From: Nocardioides palaemonis
GTDB taxonomy: Bacteria; Actinomycetota; Actinomycetes; Propionibacteriales; Nocardioidaceae
Direction of reading: 5' to 3'
Assembly (NCBI RefSeq): GCF_018275325.1
Contig: NZ_JAGVQR010000004.1
Location: 248,001 to 312,000 of the forward strand
Length of the DNA: 64,000 nt
Positions 48,901 through 55,358 of this stretch are shown here, one piece after another; the stretch's first letter is position 1; every line of letters starts with the position of its first letter. Below the pieces are notes generated by a model. That model had not been told where the DNA came from. It saw only the letters and a program-made list of their open reading frames with translations, and did no database searches. The position numbers and the translations under genes were made by a program.

Positions 48901-49110
48901 GAGCTGGTAGGCCGGGTCCTCGTTGGTGACCCAGACGCTGCCGTCGTTGAGGTCGACGTCGCTGATGGGGGTCCCGTCGGCGCGGACCGCGAGCACCACC
49001 AGCGTGCTGGCGACCACGGCGAGCGACAGGGTCGACGCGACCTTGCGCGAGCGCGGGCGGCGGGCGGTCGTCAGCCGACGGCGCGCGCTGCGCGGGAGTC
49101 CGATCCTCAC
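42955..49110 (-). CDS. Giant membrane-anchored cadherin-like/fibronectin type III surface protein
   Basis: A 2051-residue protein. A basic N-terminus and one helix (about 24-42, ASTLSLAVVASTLVVLAV) anchor it to the membrane. Residues about 45-400 form a beta-propeller-like domain. From about 410 come repeated cadherin/Big-type units with PVAxxD and NDxDPDGDxL motifs (for example NRAPVAANDRITV and NQAPVALDDHLLV), likely calcium-binding. From about 1495 come at least five FN3 domains (SVVLTWTPADDKGAPISGYS), then a C-terminal domain with three Cys. No LPXTG. The GTG at 49110 overlaps the FHA-HTH stop. Inferred to be the envelope-spanning or adhesive arm of this locus. Confidence 0.82.
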   Translation of the reverse strand: MRIGLPRSARRRLTTARRPRSRKVASTLSLAVVASTLVVLAVRADGTPISDVDLNDGSVWVTNEDPAYQLLGRLNPQVRQLDLAVQALSGDFDVHQRETSVLLDVKSGGRGVRQVDVAAGTALDPVPLSPDTAVALGGDTIAMLDRETGEVWVRSTQTIQGFTADQTPADLEAGRDAALAVGQDGTAYVVNRAKRTLTTVTIDASGLAAAAEPVAVDAQLSTDLEVTVVGTTPVVLDREAEVLVLPDMEPVRVDLGDTTAAQVQQPGPQATGVYIATRTGLLLADLGDGSVEQVRAGVDGPPAAPVVVDGYVHAAWADPVADGYVRLGGSQPAHAEKIPGLKPQANLVFRVNRSVVVLNDTVTGVSWLVQEDGLPRVDNWDDVDPSKKKEQTADPSPDELAKARRTEDNRPPVARDDRLGARPGQDSIIPVTRNDVDLDGDILTLTSLDDVKQLSGPEPQRMAVVGDGTQLQLHFGPNDGGKQARFSYVISDGRENGTDEATLEVSIIDPDRNTPPQLVEDNGVPRQQGMTVARGQRTSTYVLPDWTDAEGDSLVLQDARVKEGGTVTFRSDGVLEFVDDGGRAGNKTIEIVVSDGHPQGQRTGKVTVNVSPKNAVPPTLTPDRAVGVAGNDILVEPLANDFSRDGTELHLRDVVALGGMEITTDPTSGTFVARTSAPGTYYLDYSAYTDRGEAQSFVRLDVLPKSKVDLPPVAMNDDTLLPPSGSSLVDLLANDYDPEGGVLAVTSVRVGANTPVKASLLENRLLRVESTRDLTAPVSIDYTVSDGVNSAEGSVTVGQAPVKAGNRAPVAANDRITVRAGSVGSIPVLANDFDPDGDDLQLFQQDLVAPEGLPVFVSGDALRFRAPDRAGEIHATYGVRDARGQRDDAEVVIDVIADDAERNAAPRPDPTLARAVGERPIRIDLDLQTSDPDGDAVTLKGITTAPQLGRVTEIGLDWIEYEPFDTRRGGTDTFEVEVQDKFGASSRAEVRVGVVARASTNQAPVALDDHLLVRPDRAIQFNVLANDADPDGDPLVMSEKLQGDPGASVADGFVTVKVPEFDGNAARQVAVTYNISDRLGGADTARLTVDASPDAPLYAPVTRDDTADLAKVAGRKPGDTVRIDVLRNDGDLDGRRKDLALTAYDRDVSRVVKGELEVTLAARDQVVVYEVGDAEDNTSYGFVFVSGTDTVPPVLDPDAKLPVTVKAGKSVDISLDEHVLVRTGRTPILTLGDRVTAAPYVDAAKARDDTTIRFTAPEDASGRAAVTFEVTDGTSLNDATGLTSMLTIPVDIQATKNFAPEMRDVDLELVGGDEAEQKTFDLSSAATDPNPEDVAGLTFTVEGTEKVEASVSDRTTLVLDATDAAEDGEVVVLPVRVEDPAGATAEAVVRVRIVRSDKPLVSVGRIGPLEAEAGQPVSFDINDYATNPYEGTPLTVSGVTVESGDARASGSGSTVTVTPAERFAGSVGVRFVVDDGSDDPERQVTARAEVVVVAAPDAPGRPSVSSMTHDSVVLTWTPADDKGAPISGYSVRRSDGKTVSCGGATTCGIEGLTPGNTYSFQVVATNRVGDSEPSAASEQVTPDKVPDRMAAPTVGQDYTQRDGKLVLQWQPPANVGSAIRTYEIHRLGTGETRTAAASPFTWDGLGNGSLVQFEIRAVNDIVDEASKQAWSEPSTADKPFGVPAVVGQPTGVASENDALPGGKVEVTWPAPLDNGDTIDHYEVTMSRDGQVVTTKQETGTSSNFDVDNGHDYTFTVRAHNRAGYSTSPSPVSAPVNPYDRASEVRSLTVVSEGDRSALLSFAPPVDDGGRPVIGYRFSGNGVVAETIGASAQKRVRFAANSGPYTVEVVPITRDPKAGDLEGASASVGGVKPYGQPNQPGATATQAGRSVTLGWSMPAENGRPLTLQTSIDGGAWTTRTTSGQVTVGDGYSETHRIDVRVTDAENQVATNAAAATSVAKPPKVMTIRYESAASDWIDLTMQGFEPNRTVSVACWVTPNSSGQGGSSIGSFSLTTNALGEARTNRGCSLNGGGYGNLRIGNEIWSNTIALHP

Positions 49111-49817
49111 GAGACTTCTCCTCGCGTGTCGAGCAGCGGGAGGTGCTGCGCGGTGACGATGCGTGCGGCGACGGCGTACTCGACCAGGCGAGCCCGCCGT
49201 TGGGTGGCGAGCCGCTCGGGACCACCTCGCATGCCCTTGACGCCTGCGCGGTCGAACTTGTCGCAGACGTTGTCGAGCTTGCGGTTGAACGTCGTGGTGG
49301 ACCACCCGAGCCGCTGGGCGGCGGCCGCGTTGGTGGGCAGGTCGGCCGTCCCCGTGCCGGCACGGCGCAGGGTCTGCTCCGCCAGGGCGAGCACGAGCTG
49401 GAACTGGGTGGGCGTCAGGTCGACGGCGCCCAGGGTGGCGTCGGAGTCGCTGTCACCGCCGTGGCTGACGGACTCGAAGACCGGGACCTCCGCGCGGACG
49501 TCGATCTCGTACGTCGTCCCGCCGGCGCTGAAGAGGACCGAGACGGCCGGCAGCACCAGCGGGACCGACGAACCGGGTCCGACCCACGACTGGAGCCGGC
49601 CGGCCTCGCCGGAGACCGTGACCGAGAGGCGTGAGCCGACGTTGCGCAGCCACCAGAAGCCGTCGTGGTGGGCGAGCTCGATCATCCGGCGGTGCAGGTA
49701 GGCGTTGTCGTCGACCACCAGGTCGGCGTCGCGCCCGATCGAGAAGGTCTGGCCCGGTTGGACGGTGTGCTCCTCGCCGCAGAACTCGACCAGCAGCGGC
49801 AGTGTGTCGCGGCTCAT
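49107..49817 (-). CDS. FHA domain protein with C-terminal HTH-like region
   Basis: A 236-residue cytoplasmic protein. An FHA domain (about 10-80: FSIGRDADLVVDDNAYLHRR) is followed by a helical region with HTH character (LTPTQFQLVLALAEQTLRRA, and TTTFNRKLDNVCDKF). It overlaps the kinase gene by ATGA at the start and the giant protein gene by GTGA at the end. The layout suggests a phosphothreonine-responsive regulator or adaptor; DNA binding is inferred only from the helix pattern. Confidence 0.75.
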   Translation of the reverse strand: MSRDTLPLLVEFCGEEHTVQPGQTFSIGRDADLVVDDNAYLHRRMIELAHHDGFWWLRNVGSRLSVTVSGEAGRLQSWVGPGSSVPLVLPAVSVLFSAGGTTYEIDVRAEVPVFESVSHGGDSDSDATLGAVDLTPTQFQLVLALAEQTLRRAGTGTADLPTNAAAAQRLGWSTTTFNRKLDNVCDKFDRAGVKGMRGGPERLATQRRARLVEYAVAARIVTAQHLPLLDTRGEVS

Positions 49818-51364
49818 CGGCGCACCGCCCGGCACACGTCGTCGGTGGGGCGCGAGGCGCTTCCGTCGCCGCGCACCAGCATCACGCGGACGCACACGAT
49901 GTCGCCCGCGCGGCCCGGGGCGGTGAAGGAGGTGCCGTCGACAGTGGCGATCGGCTGAGCCTCGTCGGCACGCGTCCACTGGATGCCGAAGGCGTCGCCC
50001 GACTCGGGCTCCGGGTTTGTCCAGCGGAAGACGACCTCACCCGATCGGCTCGTGGCCCGGACCTCGGACGGGGAGGGCACGAAGGCGGCCACCGCGTCGG
50101 CGGGCTTCTCGGCACCCCCGAACGCCTGACGATCCTCCGGCGCACCGGAGTCGCGGGTCAGCAGCACGGTGGTCACGACGGCCACCAGTGCGAGGATCCC
50201 GGCGATCCCTGCGAGCACGGCCACGCGGGTACGTGGGGTGCCGGCGGCCTCGTCGGCACCGACGAGGGGCGACTCGGCGCGCTCGACCTCGTGCGGCACC
50301 TGGTCGTGCGACCGCGGCCCGGACGGGACGGAGGTCGCGTGCGGCTCGACTGGGGCCGGCTTGGAGAGCGTCCGGTCGTCGCTCGGGTGCACCTCTGCGG
50401 GCCGCAGGAGCGTGCCCTGCCGGAGCGCGTCCGGGACGATGACGGCCACCGGCCGGATGTAGGTGCGCTGGTCCTCCTCGGTCGTATCCGGAGCCGTCGG
50501 CGAGGCGTCGAAGACATCGACCCGGGTCTGCGGCAGGCCGAGCTCGGTCTGGACGTCTTGGAGGTCGTGGGCGAGGTCGAAGGCCGTGGCGTGCCGGTCC
50601 TCGAGACGCTTCGACATCGCCCGGGCCAGCACCCGGTTGAGGGACGCCGGGACGTCGGAGCGGTTGAGCGGGGCCAGCGGGTGCCGCTCGATCCGGTTCA
50701 TCAGCGTCGCGTTGTCGTTGGGTGCGCCCGGCACCTCGAAGGGCGACCGTCCGGCGATGAGGCTGTAGACGGTGGCCGCGAGCGCCCAGACGTCGACCCT
50801 CACGTCGACGGGGGGCGTCTCGGCGAACGACTCCGGGGGCGACCACGGCACCGACATGCCGTAGGACTGGTCCTCGCCGCCGGCGCTGCCGGCGATGCCG
50901 AAGTCCGTCAGCTTCGGATGACCGAAGGCACTGGTCAGGATGTTGTGCGGCTTGATGTCGCGGTGGAGGATCCCGGCACGGTGCACGGTCTCGACGGCGC
51001 TCGCGACGCGGATGCCCGTCTCGAGCGCCTCCGCGAGGTCGATCCGCTCGGTGCGGTAGCGGCTCGCCAGGGTCGGCGGCGGGCAGTACTCCATGACCAG
51101 GTAGGGCCGACCGTCGTCGCTGACGTCGGCCGCGATGATCCCGACGATCGAGGAGTGGCCGGAGAGCTGCGCCATGAGGTTGGCCTCGGCGTGGAACTGG
51201 GCCAGCACCGCCGCGTCGCTGCCGGGGTCACGGAGCACCTTCACCGCGACCTTGCGGGCCGGCAGGTGCTGCTCGTAGAGGTGGACGTCCGCGAAGCCGC
51301 CCGTCCCGATGTGCTTCACGTAGGTGTACCCCACGATCGTGGGCGCGTCCGTCGAGGTCGTCAT
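49814..51364 (-). CDS. Membrane Ser/Thr protein kinase (PknB-like) with FN3-like ectodomain
   Basis: A 516-residue kinase. The G-loop is GTGGFADV (20-27), Lys42 in VAVK, catalytic loop HRDIKPHN (134-141), DFG 154-156. One helix spans about 381-402, and the outer ~110 residues (428-516) look like an FN3 domain (GEVVFRWTNPEPESGD), not the PASTA repeats of PknB. Encoded between FHA proteins and with a PP2C phosphatase, it should phosphorylate FHA ligands in this locus and the FHA ATPase. It overlaps neighbours by ATGA at both ends. Confidence 0.9.
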   Translation of the reverse strand: MTTSTDAPTIVGYTYVKHIGTGGFADVHLYEQHLPARKVAVKVLRDPGSDAAVLAQFHAEANLMAQLSGHSSIVGIIAADVSDDGRPYLVMEYCPPPTLASRYRTERIDLAEALETGIRVASAVETVHRAGILHRDIKPHNILTSAFGHPKLTDFGIAGSAGGEDQSYGMSVPWSPPESFAETPPVDVRVDVWALAATVYSLIAGRSPFEVPGAPNDNATLMNRIERHPLAPLNRSDVPASLNRVLARAMSKRLEDRHATAFDLAHDLQDVQTELGLPQTRVDVFDASPTAPDTTEEDQRTYIRPVAVIVPDALRQGTLLRPAEVHPSDDRTLSKPAPVEPHATSVPSGPRSHDQVPHEVERAESPLVGADEAAGTPRTRVAVLAGIAGILALVAVVTTVLLTRDSGAPEDRQAFGGAEKPADAVAAFVPSPSEVRATSRSGEVVFRWTNPEPESGDAFGIQWTRADEAQPIATVDGTSFTAPGRAGDIVCVRVMLVRGDGSASRPTDDVCRAVRR

Positions 51365-52479
51365 GCCAGCGCCACCTCGACGACCAGCTCATCGGAGAGG
51401 CGGAGGGTCATGCCGGCGGAGAGCTCCGTCGCGAGGCCGTTGGTGAGCAGCTGCCCTGCGCGCCCGGGCGACTCCATCAGCGTGCCGTTCCTGGAGTGGT
51501 CCGTCGCCACGGTGCGCCCGCCCACCAGCGCCACCTCGAGGTGGGTCCCGGAGATGTAGGGGTCGTCGAGCACGACGAGCGTGATGTCGGTGCTCGCGGC
51601 GTTGACGGCACGGGGGGACCGACCGATGACCACGAGCCCGTCGACCCGCTCCTGACGGCCGTTGGGGAAGCGGAGCACCAGCCGGGGTCCGTCGGCGGCG
51701 ACGGGTGCCTCGTCGAGCCGGGCGGCACGCAGCGCGGCGAACTCGGCCGGCGAGATCGTCCTGTCCTCTTCCGGCGACGGGACCGGCGCCGCCCCGGGCG
51801 GAGCGGCTACCTGGCGTACGGGTTCGTCGAGGTCCCGGACGGCGGCGTCGTTCGGTGTGCGCCCGGCGACGGTGGCACCGAACATGGCGTCGTACACGTC
51901 CTCGGACGGATCGACCAAGGTCGCGGAGTCGTCGGGCTCCGGCTCGGGCTCCGGCTCGGGCTCCGGCTCGGGCTCCGGCTCGGGCTCCGGCTCGGGCTCC
52001 GGTGAGGCGGTCGGTGGCTCCTCGACGCCTGCCGGGGCGAGAGGCACCTCGCCCGACTCCACGAGTCCGGCGCGCACGACGCCGCCCACGAGCGGCAGGC
52101 GCTCGTCGGTCGCGCTGACGTCCACGTGCGCGAGGCGCCACCCCGACACCAGCTCGGCTGCGAAGGCACGCTCGGACCATGTCGCGACCCCCGCCGCGTC
52201 GCACTCCACGGCCGTGCCGGCCACGTCGACCGCGACGACGAACCTCCCCCGCACGACGACGCGGACGTGGTCGCCCGTCACGACCACCGCCGCGAACTCG
52301 GGCATCGAGGCGATGCCCGCCGCACCCAGGACGTCGAGCACGCCGACGACGTCCGGCGTCGCGCCCAGCAGGTCCCACAGGGCGTCGGCGATGGCGGGCG
52401 CCACGTCCGTGAACGCCACGGTGGCTGCCTGCGTCACCACGGCGGCGAAGGGGCCGGTTGCGTAGGTGAGCCCGCTCAT
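51361..52479 (-). CDS. FHA domain protein with a Pro-Glu repeat
   Basis: A 372-residue cytoplasmic protein. Residues 1-180 are of unknown fold with many Val/Ala strands; then a Pro-Glu repeat (about 12 pairs, near 183-208); then a linker and a C-terminal FHA domain (about 270-372: LVVIGRSPRAVNAASTDITL and SGTHLEVAL). The repeat may act as a rigid spacer. The gene overlaps both the phosphatase and kinase genes by ATGA, which places it in the signalling end of the operon. Confidence 0.78.
   Translation of the reverse strand: MSGLTYATGPFAAVVTQAATVAFTDVAPAIADALWDLLGATPDVVGVLDVLGAAGIASMPEFAAVVVTGDHVRVVVRGRFVVAVDVAGTAVECDAAGVATWSERAFAAELVSGWRLAHVDVSATDERLPLVGGVVRAGLVESGEVPLAPAGVEEPPTASPEPEPEPEPEPEPEPEPEPEPEPDDSATLVDPSEDVYDAMFGATVAGRTPNDAAVRDLDEPVRQVAAPPGAAPVPSPEEDRTISPAEFAALRAARLDEAPVAADGPRLVLRFPNGRQERVDGLVVIGRSPRAVNAASTDITLVVLDDPYISGTHLEVALVGGRTVATDHSRNGTLMESPGRAGQLLTNGLATELSAGMTLRLSDELVVEVALA
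51934..52011 (-). repeat. 12-bp tandem repeat encoding Pro-Glu pairs
   Basis: About 6.5 copies of GGGCTCCGGCTC start at 51934, 51946, 51958, 51970, 51982 and 51994. They encode the Pro-Glu spacer of the FHA protein and could vary in length. Confidence 0.9.
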
Positions 52480-53312
52480 CCGGCGCTCCCCGTGGTCTCG
52501 GGCTCGGTGTCCGGTCCCCCCAGGGTCTCGACGTAGGCAGCCGTCGCGTCGAGCCGTACGACGACCGCGGTCGCGTTGTCGCGTCCGCCCGCCTCGACGG
52601 CCGCACCGACCAGCATCTCGGCCGCCTCCCGAGGATCGTGAGCGTGACGACCCATGATCCGGGCCACGGCGCTGTCGTCCAGCTCGGCAGTGATCCCGTC
52701 CGAGCACAGCAGCAGGGTGCCCAGCTCCGCGGCCGGGATGAGCGAGTAGTCCACGGGCGCCCCGCGGACGGCACCGAGCGCCCGCGTGACGACGTTCCGC
52801 TCTGGGTGCCCGGCCGCCAGTGACGGCTCGAGCTCACCTGCATCGATGAGCTCCTGCACGAGCGAGTGGTCGTGGCTGAGCTGCTCGAAGCGGCCCTCGG
52901 ACCACGAGTAGATCCGCGAGTCGCCGATGTTGACGACCAGCCAGTAGCCGATCCCCTGCTCCACGACGTGGACCGCGGCGACGAGCGTGGATCCCGGAGC
53001 ACCCACGGCCGAGCCCGCTCCCAGCGCTTCCAGCTCGCGCCGGACGTCAGCGATGCAGCGCTCGACGTCGGAGACCCCGACAGCGCCGCTGCGCACCAGC
53101 GAGTCGAAGCTGCTCACGACGATCGCGCTGGCCACGTCGCCCGCGCGGTGCCCGCCCATGCCGTCGGCGACGAGGAACACCGGGGGCGCGGCGAGCCAGC
53201 CGTCCTCGTTGACGCTGCGCACCACGCCCGGGTGGGAGGCGGCGCCGAATTCGAAGGCGATGTCGTGTGGGAGCGAGGACGCAGGACGCGACCCCGGAAC
53301 GACTGCTGACAC
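52476..53312 (-). CDS. PP2C-family Ser/Thr protein phosphatase
   Basis: A 278-residue phosphatase that removes phosphate from Ser/Thr, presumably those placed by the kinase two genes on. Metal-binding motifs: NEDG near 35, ADGMGGHRAGDVAS, GDSRIYSW, SDGIT and GGRDNATAVVVRL. There is no membrane segment. GTG at 53312 is preceded by AGGGGGT. It is the first gene of the fifteen-gene operon, so the promoter is expected in 53313-53512. Confidence 0.92.
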   Translation of the reverse strand: MSAVVPGSRPASSLPHDIAFEFGAASHPGVVRSVNEDGWLAAPPVFLVADGMGGHRAGDVASAIVVSSFDSLVRSGAVGVSDVERCIADVRRELEALGAGSAVGAPGSTLVAAVHVVEQGIGYWLVVNIGDSRIYSWSEGRFEQLSHDHSLVQELIDAGELEPSLAAGHPERNVVTRALGAVRGAPVDYSLIPAAELGTLLLCSDGITAELDDSAVARIMGRHAHDPREAAEMLVGAAVEAGGRDNATAVVVRLDATAAYVETLGGPDTEPETTGSAG

Positions 53313-53384
53313 GAACTACCCCCTGTGAGCCGACGTCTGTTCCGTCGGCGGGCCAATGATCTGGGTGGACCTGACGCGCGCACA

Positions 53385-53418
53385 GCCGGTTTCACAGACT
53401 GCCCCGGTTGAAACCGGC
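53385..53418. promoter_or_regulatory. Palindromic operator candidate between the phosphatase and amylase genes
   Basis: GCCGGTTTCA (53385-53394) and TGAAACCGGC (53409-53418) are perfect 10-base arms separated by 14 bases. It lies in the divergent promoter region, 73 bases upstream of the PP2C start and about 104 before the amylase start, so it is a binding-site candidate and not a terminator. Confidence 0.5.
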
Positions 53419-53521
53419 GGGCTCCTCGCCAGGACCACCTCACACCCGGTCGCGGCCCGGCACCATGGGGACCAGTCCCCTCCGGCCGCGCACACCGCGG
53501 AACTGCGAGAGGATGGACCCC

Positions 53522-55348
53522 GTGAGCCTCCTGCACCTCCCCCACCACGACGGGTCGCCGACGTACCTCGACGACGAGGCTCCACGGCTCGGCACGTCGG
53601 TGCGGGTCCGGGTGCGCACGCACGCGGCCGACCCGGTCGACGGGGTGTGGCTGCGGACCACGTTCGACGCCGAGCCGGTCTACCACGAGATGCACCCCAC
53701 CGGCGGCGGCTGGTGGGAGGGGTCCCTGCCGGTGCACAACCCGGTCACCCACTACCGCTTCCTGATCGTGCGCGGCGACGACCAGGAGTGGCTGACCGGC
53801 CGCGGGCTGGTCGGCCACGACGTGCCGGACGCCGGCGACTTCAAGGTCTGCGCGTTCGACCCGGCGCCGGACTGGGGCCGCGACGGCGTCGTCTACCAGG
53901 TGTTCCCGGACCGCTTCGCCCGGTCCGCCGCCGCCGACGAGCGGGAGGTCCCGGGCTGGGCGGTGCCCGCCGCGTGGGACGACGAGGTGGTCTTCGAGCC
54001 GAGCGACCCGCGGACCCCGCTGCAGCTCTACGGCGGCGACCTCGACGGCGTCGTCGAGCACCTCGACCACGTGGCCGAGACCGGCGCCGACATCCTCTAC
54101 ACGACGCCGGTCTTCCCCGGCGAGAGCAACCACCGCTACAACGCGACGACGTTCAGCGCGGTCGACCCGCTGCTCGGCGGCGACGAGGCGTACGCCCGGC
54201 TCAGCAGCGCCGTGCACGCGCGGGGCTGGCGGATCCTGGGTGACCTCACGACCAACCACACCGGCGACACCCACGAGTGGTTCCGCGCCGCGCAGGCCGA
54301 CCCGACCGACCCGCACCGCAGCTTCTACTACTTCGACGAGGCCGGCGGCTACGCCTGCTGGATGGGCCACGGCACCCTCCCGAAGGTCAACCACGCCGAC
54401 CCCGACCTGCGGGCCGCGATGGTCGAGGGGCCGGACTCCGTGGTCGGGCGCTGGCTGCGCCCGCCCTACGACGTCGACGGCTGGCGCATCGACGTCGCCA
54501 ACATGACCGGCCGGCTGGGCGCGATCGACGTCAACCACGAGGTCGCCCGCGCCGCGCGCCGCACCGCCGCCGAGCTGCGCGAGGACCCGCTGGTCATCGC
54601 CGAGCACAACCACGACGCCACCGGCGACGTCGACGGCGACGGCTGGCACGGCTCGATGAACTACTCGGGCTTCTCGTGGCCGGTGTGGTCGTGGCTGCGC
54701 GACCCCGCGTCGCCGGCCCGGCCGTTCGGCCGCCCCGCGGCGGTGCCGCGGCGCCCCGGTGGCGCGGTGGTCGCGACCTTCCGCGACTGGCTGGGCTCGC
54801 TCGGCTGGCGCGCCACCTGCAGCAGCTGGAACATCCTCGGCTCCCACGACTCCGCGCGGATCCGCACCCTCGTCGGCGGCGACGCAGCCGTGCACCGGGT
54901 GGCGGCCGGCCTGCAGTTCCTGCTCCCCGGCGTGCCGATGGTCTTCGCGGGCGACGAGATCGGGCTCGAGGGGGTGCTCGGCGAGGACTCGCGGCGCCCG
55001 ATGCCCTGGGACCACCCGGAGCGCTGGGACCGCGACACGCTCGCGGCGTACGGCTCGCTCGCCGCGCTGCGCCGCTCCCGCGCGGCGTTCCTGCGCGGCG
55101 GCCTGCGCTGGGCGCACGTCGACGACGACACCATCGCCTGGCTGCGCGAGCACCCCGAGGGCAGCGTCCTCGTGGTCGCCCGGCGTGCCGCGGGCGGCGG
55201 CTTCGCGCTGCCGCTCGCCGGCGGCGCCCACCTCTACGGCACCGAGCCGGGTGGCGCCGACCTGCGTGCCGACGGGGACGGGCTCCGCGTCCCGGCCTCC
55301 ACCGGCCCGCGCCTCGACGTCTGGTCGGTGCAGGAGCGGGCGCAGTAG
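53522..55348 (+). CDS. Glycoside hydrolase family 13 (alpha-amylase/neopullulanase-like)
   Basis: A 608-residue cytoplasmic enzyme (no signal peptide). An N-terminal beta-sandwich (1-120) precedes a TIM barrel with family-13 regions: DLTTNHTGD (region I), DVDGWRIDVAN (nucleophile Asp), VIAEHNH (acid Glu) and NILGSHDSAR (Asp). The GTG at 53522 is preferred because GAGAGGA is eight bases upstream; an ATG at 53513 would sit on that site. It probably breaks maltodextrin, cyclodextrin or pullulan. The DUF4032 gene follows ten bases later. Confidence 0.85.
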   Translation: MSLLHLPHHDGSPTYLDDEAPRLGTSVRVRVRTHAADPVDGVWLRTTFDAEPVYHEMHPTGGGWWEGSLPVHNPVTHYRFLIVRGDDQEWLTGRGLVGHDVPDAGDFKVCAFDPAPDWGRDGVVYQVFPDRFARSAAADEREVPGWAVPAAWDDEVVFEPSDPRTPLQLYGGDLDGVVEHLDHVAETGADILYTTPVFPGESNHRYNATTFSAVDPLLGGDEAYARLSSAVHARGWRILGDLTTNHTGDTHEWFRAAQADPTDPHRSFYYFDEAGGYACWMGHGTLPKVNHADPDLRAAMVEGPDSVVGRWLRPPYDVDGWRIDVANMTGRLGAIDVNHEVARAARRTAAELREDPLVIAEHNHDATGDVDGDGWHGSMNYSGFSWPVWSWLRDPASPARPFGRPAAVPRRPGGAVVATFRDWLGSLGWRATCSSWNILGSHDSARIRTLVGGDAAVHRVAAGLQFLLPGVPMVFAGDEIGLEGVLGEDSRRPMPWDHPERWDRDTLAAYGSLAALRRSRAAFLRGGLRWAHVDDDTIAWLREHPEGSVLVVARRAAGGGFALPLAGGAHLYGTEPGGADLRADGDGLRVPASTGPRLDVWSVQERAQ

Positions 55349-55358
55349 TTTGCCGTCC

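Noticed and set aside
29586..53312. Classical mycobacterial ESX locus
   Set aside because: No EccB, EccD, EccE, mycosin, PE/PPE or EspG-type gene is found; only the motor and small WXG100-like proteins are shared.
53313..53521. Rho-independent terminator at 53385-53418
   Set aside because: Both flanking genes start here and are transcribed away from it, so a terminator has no use; treated as an operator candidate.
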